Shown here piece by piece: positions 26,214 through 35,303 of a stretch of 64,000 bases of DNA. The DNA is taken from contig NZ_FXUG01000002.1 of assembly GCF_900182915.1 (NCBI RefSeq), positions 496,001 through 560,000 of the forward strand, written 5' to 3'. The notes beneath the pieces were generated by a model. The model was not told the DNA's origin and made no database searches. It saw nothing but the letters and a program-made list of their open reading frames with translations. The stretch is from Neorhodopirellula lusitana (GTDB lineage: Bacteria > Planctomycetota > Planctomycetia > Pirellulales > Pirellulaceae). The stretch's first letter is position 1. The number at the start of each line of letters is the position of its first letter. Both the position numbers and the translations under genes were made by a program.

Positions 26214-27197
26214 ATGCCAATCCACGATCCAGTACGCAAACTTCGATTGAGCCGCCGAGTCGCCCTGCAGGCGATCACGGGTGGTTTGACGCTGCCCTTG
26301 GCGGGAGGCTGCGTTTCCACGATCGGGCCCAGCGAGGTCGACCTGGTTTGGGGACGCCGGGGCTTTACCGACGGACGTTTTTTAAAACCGCGGGCGATCA
26401 CGATTGATCCGCTGGACCAACTTTATATCGTCGACACGACCGGTCGGATCCAGGTTTTTGATGTCGACGGGAACCACTTGCGAACCTGGAAGACACTCGA
26501 CACGGCGAACGGCCGCCCCACCGGGCTCGCTTTCGATAACACCGATCCGGAATCGCCCCGCTTATTGGTGGCCGACACGCATTACTATCGCATGTTGGTT
26601 TACAGTCCCACCGGTGAACTGCAAACGGACCAACAGATTGGTGGCGTTAGCGGGTTTGAGCCGGGGCAGTTCGCATTCGTGACCGATGCAGTCATTGATA
26701 CCAAGGGCAACCACTACATCGGTGAGTACGGTGCATCGGATCGTGTGCAGAAGTTTGATCGCGATGGCAAGTTTGTTGCGCAGTGGGGCGGCACGGGGTC
26801 GCAGCCAGGGCAGTTTTTGCGGCCGCAAAGTTTAGTCGTTGACGGCTCGACGCTGTGGATCGCCGACGCCTGCAATCACCGCATTGTTCGATATGACTTG
26901 GATCACACCACACCCAAGTTGGTCAGTTTATGGGGGACCGAAGGGGACGGCCCCGGTCAGCTGCACTATCCGTACGATTTGGCGATCGACTCGGACGGCA
27001 GTGTGATCGTTTGTGAGTACGGCAACCAGCGACTGCAGCGATTCACACCGGACGGCAAAGTCTTGTCTTACTGGGGCAGCCCAGGGCACGCGTCTGGCCA
27101 ACTTTATCAACCCTGGGGCGTGGTCGTTGACTCTCGTCAGCGGGTGCATGTTTTGGATAGTAACAATCACCGCGTCCAGCGACTGGCGGCGTTCTAG
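26214..27197 (+). CDS. NHL-repeat beta-propeller lipoprotein, 327 aa
   Basis: The N-terminus has a twin-arginine-like segment (LRLSRRVALQAITGG) followed by a lipobox (LAGGC), so it is probably exported and lipid-anchored. At least five NHL repeats follow, with phrases such as GRFLKPRAITIDPLDQLYIVD, QPGQFLRPQSLVVDGSTLWIAD, CNHRIVRYD and GQLYQPWGVVVDSRQRVHVLD. NHL propellers mediate protein or carbohydrate binding; some are enzymes. It is divergent from the YrdC fusion gene, with a 19-bp gap that leaves little room for promoters. Confidence 0.85.
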   Translation: MPIHDPVRKLRLSRRVALQAITGGLTLPLAGGCVSTIGPSEVDLVWGRRGFTDGRFLKPRAITIDPLDQLYIVDTTGRIQVFDVDGNHLRTWKTLDTANGRPTGLAFDNTDPESPRLLVADTHYYRMLVYSPTGELQTDQQIGGVSGFEPGQFAFVTDAVIDTKGNHYIGEYGASDRVQKFDRDGKFVAQWGGTGSQPGQFLRPQSLVVDGSTLWIADACNHRIVRYDLDHTTPKLVSLWGTEGDGPGQLHYPYDLAIDSDGSVIVCEYGNQRLQRFTPDGKVLSYWGSPGHASGQLYQPWGVVVDSRQRVHVLDSNNHRVQRLAAF

Positions 27198-27375
27198 CAA
27201 GCTTCCGGATTTGCCGTTTCGCTAAGCTATTGCCTATGCAATCTGTTTGCCCGACTTTCCACGCCAGAGCTCTATTTTGCAGAGAGCTTGATTTGCCAGA
27301 TCACTTTTGACTGGCCTGAACATTTCGAACCTTGGTGCACTAACGCACCAGCATCTCACGAACAGGAAAATTTTG

Positions 27376-27885
27376 ATGAACGAACGAGCTGTACTTGCGG
27401 GCGGTTGTTTTTGGGGGATGCAGGACCTGATCCGAAAACAACCTGGGATCATCGCGACTCGCGTGGGGTACACCGGTGGCGATGTGAAAAACGCGACTTA
27501 CCGCAATCACGGCACACACGCCGAGGGGATCGAGATCACCTTTGATCCCGACGTGGTCGACTATCGAAGCCTGCTAGAATTTTTCTTCCAGATTCACGAT
27601 CCCACCACGCCTAACCGACAAGGCAATGATCGGGGAACGTCGTACCGGTCCGCGATCTATTACACGACCGAAGCCCAAAAGGAAGTGGCTTTAAAGACGA
27701 TCGAAGATGTGAACGCGTCAGGAATCTGGCCAGGCAAGGTGGTTACCGAAGTGGAGCCGGCCGGTGATTTTTGGGAAGCGGAACCGGAACACCAGGACTA
27801 CCTCGAACGGATTCCAAATGGCTACACGTGTCACTTCGTGCGTCCCGATTGGGTGTTGCCGGTGCGTGATAAAAAGACTGACTGA
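27376..27885 (+). CDS. msrA: Peptide methionine-S-sulfoxide reductase
   Basis: Reduces methionine-S-sulfoxide in proteins. From the ATG at 27376 (AGGAAA ribosome binding site) it begins [16 protein letters not shown], giving the catalytic C11 in the GCFWG motif. [25 protein letters not shown] and [21 protein letters not shown] are the family's other signatures. Length 169 aa is normal for a single-domain MsrA. There is no signal peptide, so it is cytoplasmic. No MsrB gene is nearby. Confidence 0.95.
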   Translation: MNERAVLAGGCFWGMQDLIRKQPGIIATRVGYTGGDVKNATYRNHGTHAEGIEITFDPDVVDYRSLLEFFFQIHDPTTPNRQGNDRGTSYRSAIYYTTEAQKEVALKTIEDVNASGIWPGKVVTEVEPAGDFWEAEPEHQDYLERIPNGYTCHFVRPDWVLPVRDKKTD

Positions 27886-27963
27886 TGGACGATCTGGTTC
27901 CGTTTCACGATTCGCATGCATTTACTCGTATGCACTCCTTTTTTTGCCAACGTTAGCAACATT

Positions 27964-28365
27964 ATGAAACTCGGTTACATCATTCTTTATGTACCCAAGG
28001 TCGCCGACGCAGTCGCGTTTTACGAGAAGGCTTTTGGCATGACGTGCCGTTTTCGACATGGTGGCGAAGAGGGGGACTACGCGGAAATGCAGACTGGCGA
28101 AACCGTGCTTGCCTTCGCGTCGGAAACGCTGGCGGATTCGCATGGCTTTGCCTATCGCAAGACCTCGGTGTCGGGGGACGCTCCCAGTATTGAAATCGCG
28201 TTGGTCAGCGAGGATGTTGCTGGCGCGTTTGACACGGCTATCACCGCGGGAGCGATCGCGGTCAGTCAGCCTGCTGGAAAACCATGGGGTCAAACCGTTA
28301 GCTATGTGCGTGACAACAACGGCTACCTTGTTGAAATTTGCTCGCCCGTCGGCGCGGCCGATTGA
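27964..28365 (+). CDS. VOC family (glyoxalase-like) protein, 133 aa
   Basis: From the ATG at 27964 it begins MKLGYIILYVPKVADAVAFYEKAFGM, the usual first beta-alpha unit of the vicinal-oxygen-chelate fold, and ends with GQTVSYVRDNNGYLVEICSP, whose Glu is the typical metal ligand. The other expected ligands (first-position His, Gln) are not obvious. One 130-residue chain fits a homodimeric dioxygenase or lyase. The substrate is unknown. It follows msrA by about 80 bp. Confidence 0.8.
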   Translation: MKLGYIILYVPKVADAVAFYEKAFGMTCRFRHGGEEGDYAEMQTGETVLAFASETLADSHGFAYRKTSVSGDAPSIEIALVSEDVAGAFDTAITAGAIAVSQPAGKPWGQTVSYVRDNNGYLVEICSPVGAAD

Positions 28366-28543
28366 ATGGTTGTTGGGGAGTCAAACGATGTGGACGCATC
28401 GGCTTTATTCCGCGATCACGTTTCGGCATGTGGTTGATTCTGTTAAAGAAGTTTCGCAGGTCGGGTTCAAGAGTCCTTTCGTTTGACGTTTTGTAATCGT
28501 TATCACCTGGCTGCCGATCCGATTTCGCACGCGAGAGTGAGCC

Positions 28544-29899
28544 ATGAGTGAAAGCCAGTTGCCGGTGCGAATGCGGTCCTTGCAGACGCGAGCATTGCAA
28601 ACGCGGTCTGGGCGGGTGCTGTTGCTGGTCGTTTTGGGGCTGGCGATGTGTGCCGCGTTGGCTGTCTTTTGGCCCAGCAGTTCGGGGAAGCTTCGCTTTT
28701 CAACGGGTTCGGAAGTCGGGATTTACCACCGCGTCGCCCAGCGGATCTCGGAGTCGCTGCGGCAGTCGAACCCGGGTGTCGAGATTGAATTGCAGACGAG
28801 CTTGGGAAGCCAGGAAAACATCTCACGGTTGGAGTCGGGAGATGCCAATCTGGCGATCGTCCAGAATGACTCGATTGGCGGCAGCAATATTCGTAGTCTG
28901 GCCGCGCTGTATCCGGAGGTCTTGCATCTGGTTTGCCGGAAGGAAAGCAAGATTCGCTGCCTGGACGATCTTGCGGACAAGCGAGTGAGCCTAGGTGCCA
29001 GAGACAGCGGCACGGCGCAGTTGACCAATGAACTCTTGCGGTTTGCTCGGATTCAGATCGAGCCAGGCAACGTACAGTTTTTGTCGTTCGAACAGTCTGC
29101 CGATGGATTGCGTGACCAGGAAATCGACGCTGCCTTTTTCCTCGTAGGGATCGGAGCGGAGGCCATCGATCGGCTGTTGCAAACTGGCAGCGTTGAACTG
29201 GTCTCGATTCAGATTCACTCCGTTGGCGATTCAAGCCAGTTTGTCGAACCGGCGAAATTGATCGATGGTTTTCAAGTTCATTACCCGTTCGCTTCGTTCA
29301 TCGAAATTCCGATGATGTCGTATTCCGGATTGCCTAGTGAACCGATCGCTTCGGTGGGTGTGCAGGCTGTCTTTGTATGCCGAGCTGATTTGCCGGATGC
29401 TGAGGCGAATTGGTTTGTTGAAACTCTTTTTGCTCAGCGAGCGGTTCTGGGACGCGAGTTGACGTTGCTAAGCCAGTTGGACGAGAACTTCGCTCAAGCC
29501 TCGCTTCAATTTCCACTGCACCCGGGTGCGGAGTCGTACTTTCGCCGCAACGAGCCAGGCTTCTTGGCTGAGAATGCGGAAACGATCGGCTTGATCATTA
29601 CCGTCTTGTTGTTGATTGCCAGTGCCTTGCATAGCCTGCATCGTTGGTACGCACAAAGTCGCAAGAATCACGTCGATACCTATTACCGCCGAGTTCAGGA
29701 TTTGCTGCAACGGTTGGATGATGTCACCGAATCGGTGGAGCTGGATGCCCTGACGGCTGAGCTTAAAAGCATCGGTGCGGCGGCCTGCGACGAGTTGATT
29801 GACGAGCGACTCGATGCCGATCACTCCTATGTGATTTTGCAGCACATGGTTGAGTTCTGTGACACGCAGATTCGACGTCGGTACGAAGCGTTGGCTTAG
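28544..29899 (+). CDS. TAXI-family TRAP-type solute-binding protein with membrane anchors, 451 aa
   Basis: A membrane segment (VLLLVVLGLAMCAALAVFW, about 25-43) precedes a TAXI-type binding domain beginning GKLRFSTGSEVGIYHRVAQRI and containing RLESGDANLAIVQNDS and LADKRVSLGARDSGTAQL. A second membrane segment (TIGLIITVLLLIASALHSL, near 346-364) is followed by a cytoplasmic helical tail of about 85 residues. TRAP binding proteins of this type normally work with a DctQ/DctM membrane pair, none of which lies here, so it may serve a sensing role. The start ATG has GAGAGTGAGCC upstream. Confidence 0.75.
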   Translation: MSESQLPVRMRSLQTRALQTRSGRVLLLVVLGLAMCAALAVFWPSSSGKLRFSTGSEVGIYHRVAQRISESLRQSNPGVEIELQTSLGSQENISRLESGDANLAIVQNDSIGGSNIRSLAALYPEVLHLVCRKESKIRCLDDLADKRVSLGARDSGTAQLTNELLRFARIQIEPGNVQFLSFEQSADGLRDQEIDAAFFLVGIGAEAIDRLLQTGSVELVSIQIHSVGDSSQFVEPAKLIDGFQVHYPFASFIEIPMMSYSGLPSEPIASVGVQAVFVCRADLPDAEANWFVETLFAQRAVLGRELTLLSQLDENFAQASLQFPLHPGAESYFRRNEPGFLAENAETIGLIITVLLLIASALHSLHRWYAQSRKNHVDTYYRRVQDLLQRLDDVTESVELDALTAELKSIGAAACDELIDERLDADHSYVILQHMVEFCDTQIRRRYEALA

Positions 29900-30037
29900 C
29901 TGGGCAGGTGAACGGGGCGTGTTGTTCGGAGTGCGACGGAACACTCGCGGGAAACGTGTCGCCTTTCGCTCCCCGAAAGCAGCGTCGGTCAATGCTTCTT
30001 TCACTGAGTGAAAAACGATACTCTTAAACGATCGTTG

Positions 30038-31219
30038 CTAGGCTGCTTCGGCCAAGGCGGGTTGGCTGGGGGCACGATCTAACGCGTCTTTGGCGTAGGT
30101 CGAGAGGGTTGCGTCGGCGACTTCATAGCCGTGGCGGAACAGTAGGCTGAACTCGTGATGGGATAGGCGACGCAGTGTGGTTTCCATTTGGGAAACAAAG
30201 CGGACTTCGCGATCGGTCAGTTCGGGTTTGCCGAGACTGGGTTGGCGGGAGTACGCTTTTTTGGTGGAGCGTCCCAGGCGTAGGTAGGCACCGGTGCCGG
30301 GGTTTTGCTTGAAGTATTCCATCAACATGCGGGCTCGCAAGCTGCGGACTTGGTCAGTCGCCACATCCACCAATCGCATCGATGCTTTCAAGTAGCCGGG
30401 ACGCCATCGAGATTGCCGAGCTTCGCTGGACAACGCACGCGATGCATCACACACGATCAAGAAGTCGGTGCCGTCCCGTAGCCCTTCGCCGGGCTTGAAT
30501 AGGGACTCCACGCCCAGGTTGTCGTACACGCCCCCGTCCCAAAGGTGAAGTCGCTTGTACTTGGGCGAGATGCTTTGCCAGTCGTCGTTCTTGTACTCGC
30601 TCCAGCGATAGTGGCGTGAGCGAAGCAGCAGCGGTCCGATCAATCCTGGCACGGCCGCCGAAGCGGCTAAGGCTTGGGAAAGCCGAAAGTCGGGGTCGGT
30701 GATGTATTTGGTTTGATAGTCGCCCATCAAGTCGCGTTGGAAACGCCAGTTCTTGCCGGTTTGGTAGCAAGTGGCGTTGATGATCCAGCGGGGCTCAATG
30801 GGTAGGTCCGCCAGTGAGCCTCGGATGCCCCAGTCTCGTTCCATCGCGTCGCCCAGCACGGACGCTCGACCCGAGGCGAGTCGCCACGGCAAGAGCAGTG
30901 ATTTCATGACGTAGGTGGATTGCACGTTCCGCTTGGTCAGTAGCGACTGGCAGCGAGGAACGATTTCTCGCAAGTATTCTTCGCTTCCAGGCCAACGGTA
31001 ACCGCCGGACGCGAAAACCAGGCCAGCAGCGAGGCTACCGCCTGATACGCTCGACACAATCTTGACATTGCCCAACAAGTTCTGGCGGGCCAGTCGAGCG
31101 AGCACGCCCAGGTGAAACACCGTGGCGCGGACTCCGCCGCCTGAAAATGCAAGTGCGATCTGCATGGACCCATGCGAAGCTGGCGTGAAACTGGATGGAG
31201 ACTCGGCGAACAGCGACAT
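30038..31219 (-). CDS. Patatin-like phospholipase family protein, 393 aa
   Basis: The patatin core is clear: the oxyanion-hole motif SGGGVRATVFHLGVLARL near residue 26, the nucleophile elbow SSVSGGSL (Ser near 59), and LWDGGVYDNLGVESL carrying the catalytic Asp (DGG). Such enzymes hydrolyse acyl-ester lipids. No signal peptide is visible, so it is probably cytoplasmic. The ATG at 31219 is chosen over the GTG at 31312 and an ATG at 31165. It is convergent with the TAXI-type gene. Confidence 0.85.
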   Translation of the reverse strand: MSLFAESPSSFTPASHGSMQIALAFSGGGVRATVFHLGVLARLARQNLLGNVKIVSSVSGGSLAAGLVFASGGYRWPGSEEYLREIVPRCQSLLTKRNVQSTYVMKSLLLPWRLASGRASVLGDAMERDWGIRGSLADLPIEPRWIINATCYQTGKNWRFQRDLMGDYQTKYITDPDFRLSQALAASAAVPGLIGPLLLRSRHYRWSEYKNDDWQSISPKYKRLHLWDGGVYDNLGVESLFKPGEGLRDGTDFLIVCDASRALSSEARQSRWRPGYLKASMRLVDVATDQVRSLRARMLMEYFKQNPGTGAYLRLGRSTKKAYSRQPSLGKPELTDREVRFVSQMETTLRRLSHHEFSLLFRHGYEVADATLSTYAKDALDRAPSQPALAEAA

Positions 31220-31360
31220 GCGTCCGGCCCAAGGCTGGCCAGACAAACCGCAACGGTTCACACGAACGGTGCCGCTCTTGTAATGCCGCGGTGGCCCATA
31301 GATCCATATCAATCACGAAATCAAATCTTCACGAACCGCCAGATTCGGATGTTTGCTTCG

Positions 31361-31909
31361 TTACGCGATGCGTTGCAGCCAGTCGTCCGTGCCAATCACC
31401 TCGCTAATGAACATTTGCTGGGCAACCAGGATGGAGTTTTGGAGTTCTTCGGCTGTGGCGGATCCGGCTTCGTTTTCGACGTTGAGCGTTCCCGTCGCGT
31501 CCTTCAAAAACTCCACCTTGTAACCGCGATGGAAGGCTTGCCGGGCCGTCGTGTCGCAGCACATGTGGGTCATGTAGCCAGCGATGCAAACAGTGTCGGC
31601 ACCGATCAACGTGAGCCACTCGCCCAGGTCGGTGCCGGTGAAGGTTCCTGGCAATTGTTTGTCGATCAACAGATCACGGGGCCGCTCTTCGACTTCTTTG
31701 TGAAGTTGCCACATGTCCGAGTTCAGCCGAAAGATCGGTGACTCGGGATCCGCTTGGTGATGACGCACCACGGCGGTGGGGACGCCAGCTTTCGCTGCCT
31801 CGTCCATCACCTGCAAGATCCGCTCCAAGTGCCCAGCTGGGTGTGTGATTGGCAACGCGCCATCGAAGTACTCTCGTTGCACGTCAATCACCAACAATGC
31901 TCGACTCAT
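31361..31909 (-). CDS. Isochorismatase-family cysteine hydrolase, 182 aa
   Basis: The triad of the family is present: D9 in LLVIDVQREYFDG, K84 in LLIDKQLPGTF, and C117 in the GYMTHMCCDTTAR motif. Relatives include nicotinamidases, N-carbamoylsarcosine amidases and isochorismatases; YMTHMCCDTTARQA is seen in the pyrazinamidase/hydrolase group of unknown substrate. It is cytoplasmic and single-domain, and lies downstream of the histidine kinase gene on the same strand with about 105 bp between. Confidence 0.85.
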   Translation of the reverse strand: MSRALLVIDVQREYFDGALPITHPAGHLERILQVMDEAAKAGVPTAVVRHHQADPESPIFRLNSDMWQLHKEVEERPRDLLIDKQLPGTFTGTDLGEWLTLIGADTVCIAGYMTHMCCDTTARQAFHRGYKVEFLKDATGTLNVENEAGSATAEELQNSILVAQQMFISEVIGTDDWLQRIA

Positions 31910-32014
31910 CTTTCATCTCCGCCAAAAGTACACGTCATGTTTCAGTGTTGCGACAATGCAACAAGGCTTCGTTATTGGATGACCCGGTTTCGGTTGGATC
32001 ATCCGATGTCTACT

Positions 32015-33688
32015 TTATTCGGTTCGGCTAGCGATGTGGGGATCGGGGATCGTTGTTGGCGGTCGAAGTGAATGGACGCTTTCCTGAAGTTGGTTGGATT
32101 GCTTCTTGAACCGTGCGGTTAAGGTTCGCAGTTGTTGGTCCAATCGCATCGACGCAACCGGGGAATTGGAAAGCGGTTGAGTGCCCAGGCGAACTTCATC
32201 GTGATCGACGCCCGCGCCGGCCGACGCGGAGGCTGCGGAGAGGGATTGTTTGGTGATGCGATCGACCAGTGTTCGTTGCAGCGTGCGGAAGTTGACCGGC
32301 ACAATGGAGGTCTCGCCCCAGCGAACATCCAACGGACCGAACTGATTTCGGATGATGTTGTCTAGCTGCGCGATGCGATTTTCGATGCCTTCGCGATCGG
32401 CGTCAAAGACCCACGTCCATCCGCAACGTGTCGAACGGTAGCTAATCTCAAATCGCCCCAGGCGACTTTGGATCACGGCATCAATCGCGTCGGATTGTTC
32501 GGCGGAAAGGTCGTCGCCAATCTGGAGCGTGCCGATCGCAACCTGAGTGAGCCGAGCGGGGCCCGTGCCGGCATAGCCAAGGGCCGCAAAATTCCACGCT
32601 GCGGAGTCCGAATGATCATTGCCGGAATTGCGAGTTGGTTCATCCAAGGTCGCATCGGCTGTTGATTGACTCGGCTTCGCGATGCTTGATCGGAAGTGGG
32701 CGTATGCCGTCGCAATCGCGGTGGGCTGTGCGAGTGGAGTTTCGAACTTGATGTCGGTTCCGCTGCCTTGTCGCGACTGAATATTGAGACTGGAAAACTG
32801 CAGCGTGGCCAGTTGGCGACAAATCATCAGTCCCAGCCCGGTGCCGGTTGCGCCGTCGCAGGCGCGTTGTTGGCCGAGATTGCCGAGTGCGTTCATTTGT
32901 TTGGCTGACATGCCTGCACCGCAATCGCTCACCGACCAGTTTGCGACCCCTGCATCGGCATCGTCCCAGATTCGCACCAGAATGTGGCTTCCTTCTGAAC
33001 TGGCACGACTCGCGTTGATAACCAGGTTGACCAGCAGTCGACAAAGCAACGACGGATCCACGTAAAGTGTGGCGTTGTGTAAAGCACTTGTGTCGAATAA
33101 CAAATCGATCCGCTTTCCGACTAAAACGGCTGCGGTCGCCTCGGTAACCATTTGTTGCACTGATTCGCAGTCGACGGCCCGGCGTCGCAATCGGGTCATG
33201 CCATTCAGCAGACCGTCCGCATGCAGCATCTCACCGACCAGAGTATTCAGGTACTCACATTGCCGCAGTGCCGCTTTCAGGCATTCGGATTGGATGCCGG
33301 ATATCGGTCCCAGTTCGCCGTCACTGACGATTTCCAACGTCGCCGCCACACTCGCCAGGGGAGACCGTAGGTCGTGAGCGGTTTCGCTGATTAGCCGGAT
33401 AGCGGTGTCGCTTTCCGACTGCGCTGCATGAGACGTTGATGTTCCGTCTGGCTTGGATGTTGTGGCGTGAGTGCGGGATGCTTTGGAGAGGGACGCTTGC
33501 GAGGCGTGGGCCATCGGCGCCGCCTGGCGTGGCTGATCAAGTTGGTCCACCCGCTGTGCCACACTGTTCGATGGCGTCATCGCAAGCGTCTTGGATCGCT
33601 GGCCGGTCGAGGCGTGGGCACCCACACGATGTGGTCGAACAGACGAGTATTCAGTCTGACGCGACGAAGTTGGGGACTTGGGTGGCAT
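32015..33688 (-). CDS. Soluble histidine kinase, 557 aa
   Basis: From the ATG at 33688 (AGGAC upstream) there is a Ser/Thr/Ala/His-rich, probably disordered, region of about 95 residues. A HisKA domain follows, with ISETAHDLRSPLASV (phospho-accepting His near 105), then a HATPase: N box LVNLVINASRAS, G1 DCGAGM, G2 GTGLGLMICRQL, and a closing GSGTDIKFETPL. About 220 further residues form an unassigned C-terminal region. No membrane segment is present, so it is cytoplasmic. No response regulator is adjacent, making it an orphan kinase. Confidence 0.85.
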   Translation of the reverse strand: MPPKSPTSSRQTEYSSVRPHRVGAHASTGQRSKTLAMTPSNSVAQRVDQLDQPRQAAPMAHASQASLSKASRTHATTSKPDGTSTSHAAQSESDTAIRLISETAHDLRSPLASVAATLEIVSDGELGPISGIQSECLKAALRQCEYLNTLVGEMLHADGLLNGMTRLRRRAVDCESVQQMVTEATAAVLVGKRIDLLFDTSALHNATLYVDPSLLCRLLVNLVINASRASSEGSHILVRIWDDADAGVANWSVSDCGAGMSAKQMNALGNLGQQRACDGATGTGLGLMICRQLATLQFSSLNIQSRQGSGTDIKFETPLAQPTAIATAYAHFRSSIAKPSQSTADATLDEPTRNSGNDHSDSAAWNFAALGYAGTGPARLTQVAIGTLQIGDDLSAEQSDAIDAVIQSRLGRFEISYRSTRCGWTWVFDADREGIENRIAQLDNIIRNQFGPLDVRWGETSIVPVNFRTLQRTLVDRITKQSLSAASASAGAGVDHDEVRLGTQPLSNSPVASMRLDQQLRTLTARFKKQSNQLQESVHSLRPPTTIPDPHIASRTE

Positions 33689-34103
33689 CAATGAACGTCC
33701 TGAAGAAAACCGACATAAGGGAGCTATCTCTCTTGTTATCGGTTGTCGAGGACGGGGGGACGATTCACCCGTCGTTGCATCCTTGCCATCGATACAATCT
33801 GGCTGATTGTTTCGTGGCTCAGTTCAATCAGGCAGCCGATGTCGAATGCATGGATTGTAAGGCTGGCGGTGCAGTGAACACCGATACGGTAGCGCACGTG
33901 CGCCGACACGCACGTGTTGCGATCCCTATCGGCCTGTTGAAAATCGCATTCCAAGGTAGCAGAGACGCTCCGTCGTGCGGTCCGCAGCCAAAATCGTTGC
34001 GTTCTTAAACGTCTTTAGCCGAACGGCACCGGGCCTGTGCCTATTACAATTGAAAATCAACAGACGCCTAGGTGGCAAACCGGATGGGAATTGGGGCTGA
34101 GGT
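33689..34103. other. Intergenic stretch, 415 bp, no gene seen
   Basis: This lies upstream of the histidine kinase. Frames here are short and lack ribosome binding sites. A CGCACGTG...CACGTG stretch near 33893-33921 is partly self-complementary. No RNA gene or repeat array is recognised. Confidence 0.45.
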
Positions 34104-34421
34104 TTATTCAGCCGCCAGACGGTCCATCGCTCCGCTTTCTTGAGCGAGCAGGTAATAGAACGCCACGCGGCATTTGGCGCGGTCGCCCTTCATGATTTCG
34201 CAGACCGAAGCCATGGCTTTGTCAGTCTCTTCATCCGACAGGTCGAGTGTCTTGGAACAGTAGCCGCTCTTGATGCTGGCGAGCTCTTCGGGGTCGGTGG
34301 CGGCAACCACTGCGGAGTCTCGATTTTGCAGTGCCAATCCAAGATGGCCTACGAGTGCTTCGACAGCGTTTTCGTTGGGCGAATCGACGTACTTCTTGAC
34401 GTTCTCGAGATAATTCGGCAT
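34104..34421 (-). CDS. DUF2853 family protein, 105 aa
   Basis: The ATG at 34421 has AAGGAAG upstream and begins MPNYLENVKKYVDSPNENAV, the standard start of DUF2853; the much longer open frame above it is not protein-like. Family motifs continue with LGLALQNRDSAVVAATDPEEL, IKSGYCSKTLDLSD and VCEIMKGDRAKCRVAFYYLLA. It is a small all-helical cytosolic protein. Its function has not been established. Confidence 0.9.
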   Translation of the reverse strand: MPNYLENVKKYVDSPNENAVEALVGHLGLALQNRDSAVVAATDPEELASIKSGYCSKTLDLSDEETDKAMASVCEIMKGDRAKCRVAFYYLLAQESGAMDRLAAE

Positions 34422-34576
34422 CGAACTTCCTTTTGCGAATGTTGAAAAACAGGACCGTTGAATGGGGTGTCTTCCGTACAACGGTGAGATTGAGTTAGCG
34501 ATTATACCGCTTGCCGTTGCGTTCATGCAGACCCAGGCGGTTGCGATGACGCCGGTGAATGCGAAGGGCCATCTAA

Positions 34577-35101
34577 CTAGCGCCCGCGAAAGGCTCGCAA
34601 AACCGAACTCAATACAGCCAGTCCGCCCAGCAACGGGACCACGGCGAGGATCAATTTGGGCTGTGCGGCGACAACAACAATTCCGACCACACCGGCCATC
34701 GCAAGTCCGGGCGGGAACCAGCTTGCGGGGCGTCGCATCGAGTCCCACGCCAACCAGATCGCGCCGAGGACCAGCCCGATTCGTGTCATTGCGGCGATGA
34801 CGAAGTCTCGAGTTGACTGAGAGCCAAACCAGGTTTCCATCCAAGTTGTCATGGCACCAATCGCTGCGGCACTCAACAGTAGAGCCGCCAGGCCCCCCGC
34901 AGCCAGCCGCCGGTAGTTGGGCGAGTTGTGCTGTCTTTCGCGCGAGGCAGCGGAGGCACCCGACGTCGAGTTGGAAGAAGCCGGGGCGGCCTCGTTGGCG
35001 GTCCGTTTCGAGGAAGCCGCGGACGCCTTTTGGGACTCTCTGACCGTATTGATTACGGCCGTTTTCAGCAATCGGACAACTAGATGTGAGTATGGGGGCA
35101 T
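34577..35101 (-). CDS. Small membrane protein of unknown function, 174 aa
   Basis: The frame is open to 35332, but the ATG at 35101 (MPPYSHLVVRLLKTAVINTV) gives a sensible cytosolic N-terminus. A Ser/Ala-rich linker of about 35 residues follows, then four hydrophobic segments (near 70-85, 98-117, 128-145 and 150-165). The last two residues before the stop are basic (FRGR). No family is recognised. Function unknown. Confidence 0.6.
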   Translation of the reverse strand: MPPYSHLVVRLLKTAVINTVRESQKASAASSKRTANEAAPASSNSTSGASAASRERQHNSPNYRRLAAGGLAALLLSAAAIGAMTTWMETWFGSQSTRDFVIAAMTRIGLVLGAIWLAWDSMRRPASWFPPGLAMAGVVGIVVVAAQPKLILAVVPLLGGLAVLSSVLRAFRGR

Positions 35102-35303
35102 GAACGTTGACAAATCAGCGTTGGATCTCGGTTGGGATTGCGAGGGGCGGTTCGGAATGGAGGCCCTTAGTGAGTATACTACAGGGCTGTGCACATAATG
35201 GGAGGAAGGCTCGCCGAGAGTCCTTTTCGTGCTCTGCGATCTGCGGCGGTGTTGCTGCCCCGATCGCCGTCCAAATACCCTGTTTCTCTGTCTTTCGCGA
35301 AAT

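Noticed and set aside
33436-34008. 190-codon plus-strand frame upstream of the histidine kinase
   Set aside because: It runs over the 5' end of the histidine kinase gene, lacks a ribosome binding site and looks like antisense of low-complexity DNA.
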